Part shown: one piece after another, positions 17,991-25,946 of the stretch
Numbering within the stretch: the stretch's first letter is position 1
How the letters are laid out: each line of letters opens with the position of its first letter
DNA from: Litoreibacter arenae DSM 19593
GTDB taxonomy: Bacteria > Pseudomonadota > Alphaproteobacteria > Rhodobacterales > Rhodobacteraceae
Direction of reading: 5' to 3'
DNA: 64,000 bases
NCBI RefSeq assembly: GCF_000442275.2
Contig: NZ_KE557314.1
Coordinates: forward strand, 713,085 to 777,084
The notes under the pieces: model-generated
Database searches by the model: none
Seen by the model: only the letters and a program-made list of their open reading frames with translations
What the model was told of the DNA's origin: nothing
Position numbers and translations under genes: made by a program

Positions 17991-18281
17991 ATGAAAATCT
18001 CGGTCTGGCTTTTTGGGTGTGCAACGCTAACACTCGCGTCATGCGGTAACATTCAAAACGGTGGTGGAAATCCATCCGATCAGTTCATTACTGAATTGCC
18101 AGAAGGTGTGCTCGCGATCGCCGCTCCATTTCAGGACCTGAAAGCCGTCCGAATTGATCCATTGGACGGATGCTACGTATATCGTCACATTGGAAAAGTG
18201 GAGACTACATTCCTGCCGCTACGGGCGCGGAATGGACGGCCAATTTGCACCCGCCTACCTGACGAAGCTCAGCTAGGCTAA
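17991..18281 (+). CDS. small lipoprotein, unknown function
   Basis: 96 aa, chosen ATG preceded by GGGAGG. A lipobox (L-T-L-A-S-C, Cys about residue 18) indicates lipid anchoring. The mature part contains the segment D-P-L-D-G-C-Y-V-Y-R and ends with C-T-R-L-P, so two more Cys could form a disulfide. Small alphaproteobacterial lipoproteins of this look occur widely, but no function is known to me. Confidence 0.6.
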   Translation: MKISVWLFGCATLTLASCGNIQNGGGNPSDQFITELPEGVLAIAAPFQDLKAVRIDPLDGCYVYRHIGKVETTFLPLRARNGRPICTRLPDEAQLG

Positions 18282-18324
18282 TCAAGTATCGACGCAAGCA
18301 GCTGCGTGTTAGATGCGCGGATGG

Positions 18325-18990
18325 TCAGCTTTGGGCTGATATTCGATCTTCGGGCGGATACAGATAAGCTGTCGATCCGGTGGAAACTTGCCCGTAAAGA
18401 TCGTTGATATGGGCCATTACCATACGAACGCATCCCGAGCTGGCACGGCCACCGATGGACTTTGGGCTCGGAGTGCCGTGGATACGCAAATAGGTGTCTC
18501 TATTTCCAACATACAAATATAAAGCGCGCGATCCGAGTGGGTTTTTTGGCCCAGCATCCATTCCCTCGGCGTGTTGTTGATAGAGGTCCGGGTCGCGCTT
18601 GATCATAGCCGCAGTCGGAGTCCAGATCGGCCACTTGGCCTTGCGCCTAATTGTATAGATCCCCGGTTCGTAGAGGTTTCCCCGTGCAATTGCGACGCCA
18701 TAGCGCATCGCCGTGCCATCATCACCAATATGATAGAGGTACCTTGCGACTGCATCGACATGAATATCACCGGGTGTCAGACCTGCATTCGCCTCCACAC
18801 GTTGAGGCAGGAACCGCCGGTGAAAACCCCATGGATTTGATGTTGCAGGATCATAGTCGGCGGGTGTCACCTGCGCATCCCATGCCGACCATTTCGATCT
18901 GTTTGATGTCGGAGCTGCCCACGCCGTGCTCAGAATAGGGGGCGAAAACAAAGCTGCGGCCGAAACTACAAAATGGCGTCTGTTCAACAT
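18325..18990 (-). CDS. L,D-transpeptidase (YkuD), canonical active site
   Basis: 221 aa with a twin-arginine-like signal (L-N-R-R-H-F-V, cleavage near A-W-A-A). The catalytic region begins at H171 (I-H-G-T-P) and has C187 in S-S-G-C-V-R-M, the standard motif with the Arg that is missing in the paralogue at 12511-13083. Family enzymes form 3-3 peptidoglycan cross-links in the periplasm. It converges on the small lipoprotein gene. Two such enzymes in one copper island may replace the cell's copper-sensitive L,D-transpeptidases (inference). Confidence 0.9.
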   Translation of the reverse strand: MLNRRHFVVSAAALFSPPILSTAWAAPTSNRSKWSAWDAQVTPADYDPATSNPWGFHRRFLPQRVEANAGLTPGDIHVDAVARYLYHIGDDGTAMRYGVAIARGNLYEPGIYTIRRKAKWPIWTPTAAMIKRDPDLYQQHAEGMDAGPKNPLGSRALYLYVGNRDTYLRIHGTPSPKSIGGRASSGCVRMVMAHINDLYGQVSTGSTAYLYPPEDRISAQS

Positions 18991-19171
18991 GGGTCCAAAT
19001 TCCTCGACTACGTCTCATTAAGCGACCAAGCTTTCGAGTTAAACATTACACCACGGTGCAAAGCCACTCACATGCCCGTGTGCCGTCCGCAAGTGCACTG
19101 ATGCACGTTCAGAATGTATAATGTCCGAAGGCTGAAAGAACGCCAGAAGCAATATTTACCCGAATGTATCC

Positions 19172-19202
19172 TTGACCTTCCCTTACTGGAAGCTTCGACA
19201 GT
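19172..19202 (+). promoter_or_regulatory. CueR-type promoter of the DUF2933-like gene
   Basis: TTGACC (19172-19177) overlaps ACCTTCC-CTTACT-GGAAGC, a CueR box with a 6-bp rather than 7-bp central gap. No strong -10 is seen at the expected distance. The gene at 19232 starts about 55 bp downstream. Confidence 0.6.
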
Positions 19203-19231
19203 GCTAGCAAAATAACAGTTACGAGGTATCC

Positions 19232-19537
19232 ATGTCCAATATCGACGCTGAAAAGACAGACGCTCCGTCCAAGTTTATGCACTACGGGATGATGGCCTGC
19301 TGCGCAGTCATGTTGTTGCCAGTTGCAGCATTTTTTCTTGCCGGTGGCAGCATTGCCCAGCTTTGGACTAATTTGGGTATCTTTGCACCCATAGCGCTTT
19401 GCATCGGGGTCCACTTGCTCATGTTTAAGATGATGGGAAAGTCTTGCCATGGCACGAAAAACGAAACCGACAGAGAAGCCAAAACCGAGATAGAATTGAG
19501 CAGGATACCGGCTATCACGCGGGACCATAGCACATAA
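19232..19537 (+). CDS. small membrane protein (DUF2933-like)
   Basis: 101 aa with two hydrophobic segments (about residues 18-38 and 46-68) and H-L-L-M-F-K-M-M-G-K-S-C-H at the end of the second, a metal-binding-looking cluster. Size, topology and the CueR promoter fit the DUF2933-type proteins found in metal-resistance islands, but the family assignment is tentative. A GAGG-containing SD lies before the ATG. Confidence 0.62.
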   Translation: MSNIDAEKTDAPSKFMHYGMMACCAVMLLPVAAFFLAGGSIAQLWTNLGIFAPIALCIGVHLLMFKMMGKSCHGTKNETDREAKTEIELSRIPAITRDHST

Positions 19538-19853
19538 TCAACGCTCTCCGCAGATCAGGCACGGCACATCATCCGACGTCGGTTACCGCTGACGTCTTCA
19601 TTCGATTGGATCAGCCAGTACTTTATCCAGGCATTCCGTCTTTTGTATCCTTCAGCCGCATCTAGTAGAAGCGCATTGAGCGCTCGAGCTTCACTGGATT
19701 TACCTACTCTGGGTGAAGACAGCTGAGGATCGCGTCGTCTCAAATCATATCGAAGCGCTGTGACATTTCATTACAAATTACTGCCCTCCAAAACCTTTAC
19801 CAGTTCGTCACGGCTCCCAATATCTGGAAAGACTTCAAAAAAGGAGAAGAAGG
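19538..19853. other. intergenic stretch without a supported gene
   Basis: No convincing gene is seen. A 62-codon minus-strand ORF needs a TTG start and has no recognisable domain. A purine-rich SD (AAGGAGAAGAAGG) at the right end belongs to the Met-rich EF-hand gene. Confidence 0.6.
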
Positions 19854-20414
19854 ATGACAAATAAGAAAGCGCTTGCACTCGGGTTGTTGATTTCGGTTGG
19901 GCTGGCAAACGCCACACTGGCCGACAGCGGCCACGGACATGACAAAAAGGTAGAAGCGACGCCGTCGGTGCCTGGGATGAAGATGCAGGGCGGTGACCCG
20001 CAGATGGGCATGATGGGTGGCGACCATCAGGCAATTATGCGCTCGATGATGCAGATGCATATGGCGGGAATGACGGGCGAAGGTATGGAGCAAACCAGAA
20101 TGGGCATGATGGATCGTGATATGATGACCATGATGATGCCCGGTGACGGGGGCCAGAGCATGGGTGTCGCGATGCGCACCAAAATCGACGAATTCGACGC
20201 TGACAAAGACGGCGCATTGACGCTAGCGGAGTTTGAAAACCTGCACATGGCCGCGCTGCGCGAACGCATGGTTGACCGTTTTCAACACCTCGATTCTGAT
20301 GGTGACGGACAGATCACGCAGGGCGAAATCGAGGCGGCTGGCACAAGAATGGGCGCGATGAAGGGTAATGCTAATGCCATGGGAATGGGCGGGCAACGCA
20401 ACGGGGACAACTAG
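19854..20414 (+). CDS. secreted Met-rich EF-hand protein
   Basis: 186 aa with a Sec signal (about residues 1-23), a His-containing start of the mature chain (D-S-G-H-G-H-D), a strikingly Met-rich segment (about 42-108, with many M-M, M-x-M and M-x2-M pairs), and two canonical EF-hand loops (D115 to E126 and D147 to E158). The Met-rich segment is suited to Cu(I)/Ag(I) binding in the periplasm; the EF-hands suggest calcium-dependent folding or sensing. It is followed by the CueO-like oxidase, with which it is probably co-expressed. Confidence 0.8.
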   Translation: MTNKKALALGLLISVGLANATLADSGHGHDKKVEATPSVPGMKMQGGDPQMGMMGGDHQAIMRSMMQMHMAGMTGEGMEQTRMGMMDRDMMTMMMPGDGGQSMGVAMRTKIDEFDADKDGALTLAEFENLHMAALRERMVDRFQHLDSDGDGQITQGEIEAAGTRMGAMKGNANAMGMGGQRNGDN

Positions 20415-20550
20415 TGGTCCCCGTCGACTTTGCTCTATCAGAGCGAAGATCGTCGATGATAATAATGTTGAATCGCTGCCGGACTGTCGCCTGTGAGTAT
20501 AGAAAATGCGATCTCGGCTTTGCCGATATCATTAGTCTGAGGAGTTACTC

Positions 20551-21993
20551 GTGAATCGCCGTCAAATGATGCAAACCGCAGCTGGTCTAGGATTGGGCGT
20601 TATGCTGCCCAATGGGCTTTTCGCACAATCCATCAAGAAGCTCGAATTTCCTCCGCTTCTCGATGCGACCAGCTCGCAGAAATTTCGTTTGCGTGCGCAG
20701 GCGGGTGAAACTCAATTTGCCGAGCGTGCGGGCACCGATACGCTTGGCTTCAATCAAGGCTATCTTGGCCCTACCCTGCGGCTTCGCACCGGATTCACAA
20801 CACAAGCGGAAGTCGAGAACACTCTGGACGAACCCATGTCTGCGCATTGGCACGGGTTAATGGTACCGGGCGAGTCTGACGGTGGACCACATCAACCCAT
20901 CTTGCCCGGGCAAACGTGGCGTCCCCTTCTGCCGCTTGATCAGCCTCCAGCGACAGCGTGGTATCACAGCCACGTACATGGCGCGACGGCGCGGCAGGTT
21001 ATGTACGGTCTGGCGGGTGTGCTGCAGGTCACAGATGGGCGGGATGATGAGCGCGGACTTCCTTCAAACTACGGGGTCGACGATCTCACACTTGTCCTTC
21101 AGGATAGGCAGTTCGACTGGCGCGGTCGAATTAAATACACCCCTGGAATGCACGAGACAATGAATGGGTTTCTGGGCGACACCATTCTGGTCAATGGGCA
21201 AATTGATACTGCGGCAGAGGTCCCTCGTGGTTTGGTCCGGTGCCGTTTGGTAAACGGCTCAAATTCACGTATCTACAATCTCTGGTTGTCAGATGGTCGC
21301 CCAATGCACTTGGTTGCAACGGACGGCGGGTTTATCGATCAGCCTCTACCGCTTACAAAGTTAACGCTCGCTCCCGGTGAAAGATACGAAGCTCTCATCG
21401 ACTTCACAAACGGGAACGACACTGTTTTGATGTCCGACAATGTCAATAACTCTCCCATGGGGGGAATGATGGGCGGGTCTGGCGGCGGTGCTGGCTTTGC
21501 GGTGTTACCTTTCAGAATTGACGCGTCCCTGCCCGTCCGAATTACAAAGATGCCTCTGCACTTGAACAGCGATATACCGGACTTGATCGGAGCAGACGCG
21601 ACTGTCAGACGCATATCACTCGATATGTCGATGGGAATGGGCATGATGATGTCGCGCTCGGGTCAGCAATTCTCGATCAACGGCGAGACCTTCGATCAAA
21701 AACGCTTAAACTTTACGGTCGCGCAAAACAGTGTCGAGCGTTGGGTTGTTAGCGCAGATATGATGATGCACCCCTTCCACATCCACGGGGTGCGGTTTCA
21801 GGTCGTTTCGGAGAATGGCCAAACACCGCGCGCACAAAACGACGGGTGGAAAGACACAGTGTTGATTGATGGGACTGCGGAATTGTTGATGCAATTTGAA
21901 AAACCGGCCTCCGCAACGGCTCCTTTCATGTACCACTGTCATATTCTGGAACATGAGGACGGAGGCATGATGGGACAATTTAGTGTTGCGTGA
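20551..21993 (+). CDS. CueO-like multicopper oxidase
   Basis: 480 aa with a GTG start behind GAGGAG. The N-terminus (M-N-R-R-Q-M-M-Q-T) is a Tat-type signal. Motifs are A-H-W-H-G, W-Y-H-S-H-V-H, H-P-F-H-I-H-G and H-C-H-I-L-E-H-E-D-G-G-M. Two Met/Gly-rich patches (N-S-P-M-G-G-M-M-G-G-S-G-G-G and S-M-G-M-G-M-M-M-S) fit substrate-copper recruitment in CueO/SufI-type enzymes. It would oxidise Cu(I) to Cu(II) in the periplasm. It follows the Met-rich EF-hand gene by 136 bp. Confidence 0.93.
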   Translation: MNRRQMMQTAAGLGLGVMLPNGLFAQSIKKLEFPPLLDATSSQKFRLRAQAGETQFAERAGTDTLGFNQGYLGPTLRLRTGFTTQAEVENTLDEPMSAHWHGLMVPGESDGGPHQPILPGQTWRPLLPLDQPPATAWYHSHVHGATARQVMYGLAGVLQVTDGRDDERGLPSNYGVDDLTLVLQDRQFDWRGRIKYTPGMHETMNGFLGDTILVNGQIDTAAEVPRGLVRCRLVNGSNSRIYNLWLSDGRPMHLVATDGGFIDQPLPLTKLTLAPGERYEALIDFTNGNDTVLMSDNVNNSPMGGMMGGSGGGAGFAVLPFRIDASLPVRITKMPLHLNSDIPDLIGADATVRRISLDMSMGMGMMMSRSGQQFSINGETFDQKRLNFTVAQNSVERWVVSADMMMHPFHIHGVRFQVVSENGQTPRAQNDGWKDTVLIDGTAELLMQFEKPASATAPFMYHCHILEHEDGGMMGQFSVA

Positions 21994-22005
21994 TGCCAAT
22001 AAGCC

Positions 22006-22036
22006 TTGACCTTCCCCCAAATGGAGCCTGCAAAGT
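22006..22036 (+). promoter_or_regulatory. CueR-type promoter of the membrane-protein pair
   Basis: TTGACC (22006-22011) overlaps ACCTTCC-CCCAAAT-GGAGCC, a CueR box whose right half is degenerate. The gene at 22068 starts about 30 bp beyond the expected -10. Confidence 0.55.
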
Positions 22037-22067
22037 TCGCCTTCCATAACATGCCTGGAGCTCGTCA

Positions 22068-22472
22068 ATGACAACGGAGTTAGATTTACGGAATCCAGCC
22101 CTAATCGGTGGCCTTCTCTTCTTGGCAACTGTACCGGTTCATCTTCTTGTGCCGCAAGATGTGTCCATAGCTTTAGCAGCAGTCAGTCTCAGTCTGATCG
22201 GCGGTGCATATATCGGGTTTGGCGCGCGGTCAGATAGCTTTCCCGCATTTGCGATGGAACTTGTGGTCGCCAGCATGTTTGGAATGGCCGCCCTCACCGG
22301 TCTTTTCTTGCATTGGAGCGCGATTCCCATTGGATTAACCCTTCACGCCGTGTGGGATCTGCTGCACCACAACCCCAGATTTGGTGCCACCGTTCCGCGT
22401 TGGTATATCCCGCTTTGCATCGTCTTTGATCTGGCAGCAGCGCTGTTTTTCATCATTTTGTATGCGGTCTAA
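22068..22472 (+). CDS. small integral membrane protein, unknown (DUF6010-like)
   Basis: 134 aa with four hydrophobic segments (about residues 10-28, 32-50, 60-82 and 105-133). Conserved-looking polar residues sit in H-A-V-W-D-L-L-H-H-N-P-R-F-G. The pattern resembles small DUF6010-type membrane proteins; this is a tentative match. It is downstream of a CueR-type box and directly precedes the TVP38-family gene, so both may be copper-induced. Confidence 0.6.
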   Translation: MTTELDLRNPALIGGLLFLATVPVHLLVPQDVSIALAAVSLSLIGGAYIGFGARSDSFPAFAMELVVASMFGMAALTGLFLHWSAIPIGLTLHAVWDLLHHNPRFGATVPRWYIPLCIVFDLAAALFFIILYAV

Positions 22473-22476
22473 CAAT

Positions 22477-23133
22477 ATGCGTTTCCGAAACCTTGGTATC
22501 TGGACAGTTGCAGTGCTTGCGATAGCGCTCACTGCCGCATGGGCAACGGGGCGACTGCCGCAGGTTGATAGAGAGATGGTTGCCGCACTCGTGGAAGAAG
22601 CAGGGCCTTGGGGTCCAATTTTGATCATCGCATTCATGCTTGCTTCCATCGTTGCCAGCCCAATTCCAAGTGCTCCCGTTGCTTTGGTAAGCGGAGCCGC
22701 ATACGGGCACCTCTACGGCACCATTTATGTCGCGATCGGGTCTGTGCTGGGGGCCGTTACAGCCTTCACTATCGCACGACACATGGGGCGTGGCTATTTG
22801 GAGCGTTGGCTGGGCGACAAGACCAATTACGGCCTCCTGGGTTCACAGAACTTGCTCATGTTGACCGTTTTCGGATCGCGTCTTCTGCCATTCATCTCCT
22901 TTGATGCAATGAGTTATGCTGCTGGATTGAGCCGACTGCATCTTTGGCGGTTTCTCGTTGCAACCTTGGCGGGGATTTTGCCCGCCAGCTTTGTGCTTGC
23001 ACATTTTGGTGCTGAAGCGATGACCGGCGATTTCGGAAAAGCCGAATGGATTGTCTTAGGCCTCGGATTAATGACGGCTATTCCGCTAATTTTGGCAGCG
23101 ATTTGGCGGGGATCAGAAACGGCGAAGTCTTAG
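22477..23133 (+). CDS. TVP38/TMEM64 (SNARE-associated/DedA-like) membrane protein
   Basis: 218 aa from ATG 22477, 4 nt after the previous stop; longer in-frame starts overlap the upstream gene. The core has S-P-I-P-S-A-P-V-A-L-V-S-G-A-A-Y-G, G-S-V-L-G-A-V-T-A-F and R-L-L-P-F-I-S-F-D-A-M-S-Y-A-A-G-L, the re-entrant-loop pattern of the TVP38/DedA superfamily. Members act as membrane transporters or lipid scramblases and are common beside mercury and copper genes. Its substrate is not known. Confidence 0.82.
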   Translation: MRFRNLGIWTVAVLAIALTAAWATGRLPQVDREMVAALVEEAGPWGPILIIAFMLASIVASPIPSAPVALVSGAAYGHLYGTIYVAIGSVLGAVTAFTIARHMGRGYLERWLGDKTNYGLLGSQNLLMLTVFGSRLLPFISFDAMSYAAGLSRLHLWRFLVATLAGILPASFVLAHFGAEAMTGDFGKAEWIVLGLGLMTAIPLILAAIWRGSETAKS

Positions 23134-23186
23134 GTTTGCAGCCATATATGTGTCAGCGCTCTTCATAGATGAAATTTCACTATCCC

Positions 23187-23208
23187 TTGACCTTTCTGGA
23201 CGGAAAGC
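23187..23208 (+). promoter_or_regulatory. orphan CueR-like box with no gene behind it
   Basis: TTGACC followed by TTTC-TGGAC-GGAAAGC gives a shortened, slightly degenerate CueR dyad (ACCTTTC and GGAAAGC with a 5-bp gap). Only ORFs of 16 and 14 codons follow before the next CueR promoter at 23361. It may be a decayed promoter or drive a small RNA. Confidence 0.45.
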
Positions 23209-23360
23209 CTGTTTCCTTAAGTTATGAGCTTCCGATGACATGGGTCTTACGCAGTGGAAAACCACGATATAGTGATCACCACTAAGGGATTGTTATAATG
23301 AGAGATTTTGCAATTTTCTGCGAAAATGTCCCTAATCTCTGAAAAAACCTTCAATATCCT

Positions 23361-23391
23361 TTGACCTTCCATCTACTGGAAGGACTAGGTT
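23361..23391 (+). promoter_or_regulatory. CueR-type promoter of the second copper ATPase
   Basis: TTGACC (23361-23366), a 19-bp spacer containing ACCTTCC-ATCTACT-GGAAGGA, then TAGGTT (23386-23391). This is the best match in the window to a MerR-family copper promoter, 30 bp upstream of the ATG. Confidence 0.82.
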
Positions 23392-23420
23392 CTGGGTAGC
23401 ACCCGCTTAAAGGAATAATC

Positions 23421-25760
23421 ATGGCCCAGCAATTCCATTCAACCGCAGTAACATCACTTTATGTTTGCCCCATGCACCCCGAGGTACAGCAAGCCGGACC
23501 GGGAGACTGCCCAAAGTGCGGGATGCATTTGGTGCCAAAAGCGCAAGAAGGTGAAACTGCCCATGCAGACCATGGGCACCACGGCCATCATTCACCTCAG
23601 AAAGCGCCGGATGGTGATTTAGACATCGTCCCCGCCGGATTTTCCGGGCCAGTTTACACCTGCCCGATGCACCCAGAAGTGCGCCAGCCTCATGCCGGGT
23701 CTTGTCCAATTTGCGGTATGGGGCTTGAGCTGGAGTCGGCTTCAATGGATGCTGGCCCAAACCCAGAATTGATTGATTTTACCCGCCGGTTCTGGATAGG
23801 GACTATCCTCACAATTCCGTTGTTGATCCTGACAATGGGCCCATATCTGGGGTTGCCGGTTCGTGAGATATTCGGTGAGCGCGCCACGCTGTGGATTGAA
23901 TTGATCCTTGGAACGCCCGTCGTCCTTTATAGTGGCTGGCCCTTCTTGGTGCGCGGATGGAATTCATTCCGAACGTTGAATCTGAATATGTTTTCTCTGA
24001 TCGCGATGGGGGTCATGGCAGCTTGGATATTCAGTATTGTCGCTGTCCTTATTCCATCCGTTTTCCCGAGCGGTTTTAGGGATGCGGAGGGCAACGTCGG
24101 CGTCTACTTTGAGGCCGCTGCGGTTATTGTCACATTGGTCTTGTTAGGCCAGCTGATGGAATTGCGCGCACGTGAAGGCACCGGCAAAGCCATCCGTGCG
24201 CTTCTCGACATGGCGGCCAAGACGGCACGCGTGATCCGAGATGACGACACCGAGGAAGAAATTCCGCTGGAGGATGTCCAAGTCGGTGACCGGCTGCGCG
24301 TCCGTCCGGGTGACAAGGTGCCGGTGGATGGCACCGTTACCGACGGGCGGTCATCAATCGACGAAAGCATGATTACAGGCGAACCGGTGCCCGTCGAAAA
24401 AGTGTCCGGCGACGCCGTAACAGGCGCAACCATCAACGGCACAGGTAGTCTCGTTATCACCGCCACGCGCGTAGGCTCCGATACGATGCTGTCCCAAATT
24501 GTCGAGATGGTATCGAGCGCGCAACGCAGTCGCGCGCCTATCCAAAAATATGCAGACCAAGTCGCTGGGTTCTTTGTCCCAATCGTGATCTTGATCGCCA
24601 TTCTTGCCTTCGGGGCATGGGCGCTGTGGGGTCCGGCCCCCGCGTTGTCCTATGCGCTTATTTCTGCGGTCGCGGTCTTGATTATTGCATGTCCTTGCGC
24701 GTTGGGTCTAGCGACGCCGATGTCGATCATGACCGCTACTGGGCGCGGCGCGCAAGCTGGCGTCTTGATCAAAAACGCCGAAGCGCTGGAGCGGTTCGAA
24801 AAGGTCGACACATTGATCGTCGACAAGACCGGTACCCTAACCGAAGGCAAGCCAGTATTGGTCGCGGTCATGCCGGAAACAGGCCACGATGAGGCCGAAG
24901 TGCTGCGTCTGGCAGCCTCGCTCGAGCGCGGGTCCGAGCATCCTTTGGCAGAAGCGATTGTACGCGGCGCGGAAGATCGTGGCGTGGACATGGTCACCGC
25001 AACGGACTTCGAGGCGATAACTGGCAAAGGCGTCAAAGGTGTTGTTGATGGTAAACATGTGGCCCTTGGTAATCGCGCGTTGATCACGGACATGGGTCTT
25101 GAGGGTGGCGGCTTGGTCGGCAAAGCAAACTTGCGCCGTGACGAAGGCGAAACGGTAATGTTTGTCGTGCTTGACGGAGCTATTGCGGGCCTAGTCAGTG
25201 TTGCGGATCCGGTCAAGGAAACGACCCCGGCAGCCCTTAAAGCACTCCATGAACTTGGGTTTCGGATCATCATGGCCACAGGTGACAATGAACGCACCGC
25301 CAAAGCGATTGGTGCCCGTCTGGGGATCGACGAAATTCGCGCCGACGTTCTGCCCGAAGACAAGGCCCGTATCGTGCGTGAATTGCAGGAAGCTGGCGCA
25401 AAGGTTGCTATGGCCGGTGACGGCGTGAACGACGCACCTGCATTGGCGCAAGCCGACGTCGGTATTGCGATGGGGACGGGGGCAGATGTCGCGATTGAAA
25501 GCGCAGGGTTCACCCTTTTGAAGGGGAACCTTGACGGGATCGTGCGCGCGCGCCGCTTGGCAAGTGCGACGATGCGCAACATCCGCCAAAACCTGTTCTT
25601 TGCGCTGATCTACAACACGGCAGGTGTTCCGGTTGCTGCGGGCATTTTGTTCCCTTTCTTCGGGATATTGATCAGCCCCATGTTCGCCGCATTCGCCATG
25701 AGCGCGTCTTCGATTTCCGTTGTGCTGAACGCACTGCGGTTGCGCAGCGCAAAAATCTAA
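23421..25760 (+). CDS. copper-translocating P1B-type ATPase with two Cys-His heavy-metal-binding domains
   Basis: 779 aa. Instead of HMA domains the N-terminus has two C-P-M-H-P-E-V ... C-P-x-C-G-M modules (about residues 14-36 and 78-100) joined by a His-rich linker ([10 protein letters not shown]). The core shows [12 protein letters not shown] in TM6, D468-K-T-G-T, S-E-H-P and [11 protein letters not shown], plus Y-N and M-S-A-S-S in the last TMs, so Cu(I) or Ag(I) is the expected substrate. It has its own CueR promoter. It differs from CopA at 5088 in the sensor end and may act at a different metal load. Confidence 0.94.
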   Translation: MAQQFHSTAVTSLYVCPMHPEVQQAGPGDCPKCGMHLVPKAQEGETAHADHGHHGHHSPQKAPDGDLDIVPAGFSGPVYTCPMHPEVRQPHAGSCPICGMGLELESASMDAGPNPELIDFTRRFWIGTILTIPLLILTMGPYLGLPVREIFGERATLWIELILGTPVVLYSGWPFLVRGWNSFRTLNLNMFSLIAMGVMAAWIFSIVAVLIPSVFPSGFRDAEGNVGVYFEAAAVIVTLVLLGQLMELRAREGTGKAIRALLDMAAKTARVIRDDDTEEEIPLEDVQVGDRLRVRPGDKVPVDGTVTDGRSSIDESMITGEPVPVEKVSGDAVTGATINGTGSLVITATRVGSDTMLSQIVEMVSSAQRSRAPIQKYADQVAGFFVPIVILIAILAFGAWALWGPAPALSYALISAVAVLIIACPCALGLATPMSIMTATGRGAQAGVLIKNAEALERFEKVDTLIVDKTGTLTEGKPVLVAVMPETGHDEAEVLRLAASLERGSEHPLAEAIVRGAEDRGVDMVTATDFEAITGKGVKGVVDGKHVALGNRALITDMGLEGGGLVGKANLRRDEGETVMFVVLDGAIAGLVSVADPVKETTPAALKALHELGFRIIMATGDNERTAKAIGARLGIDEIRADVLPEDKARIVRELQEAGAKVAMAGDGVNDAPALAQADVGIAMGTGADVAIESAGFTLLKGNLDGIVRARRLASATMRNIRQNLFFALIYNTAGVPVAAGILFPFFGILISPMFAAFAMSASSISVVLNALRLRSAKI

Positions 25761-25775
25761 AGCGAAGGGTATCCA

Positions 25776-25946
25776 ATGCTATATGACCACAACGGCGCAG
25801 ACATGAACAATGGCTCGATCAGTCTCAATAGTGCTGTGGGCATGGGACCTGGGGTCATGATCTGGACAAGAAGCCGCGCACTGAAAAATCTGATTATTCT
25901 TGGGGTTTGTCATTGCTTCACCCCACACTTTGGGTTGGGCACTTGA
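25776..25946 (+). pseudogene. truncated duplicate of an APC permease N-terminus
   Basis: 56 codons with a good SD (GAAGGG). Residues 12-29 (N-G-S-I-S-L-N-S-A-V-G-M-G-P-G-V-M-I) match residues 13-30 of the permease at 28015 (D-S-I-S-L-F-G-A-V-G-M-G-T-G-V-M-I), and the DNA is also similar there. The similarity then ends and a stop follows. It looks like a remnant left by duplication or recombination; its 3' part overlaps the start region of the ABC1-kinase gene. Confidence 0.65.

Noticed and set aside
19555-19743. 62-codon minus-strand ORF in the gap before the EF-hand gene
   Set aside because: Needs a TTG start, no SD and no recognisable family, so not listed as a gene.
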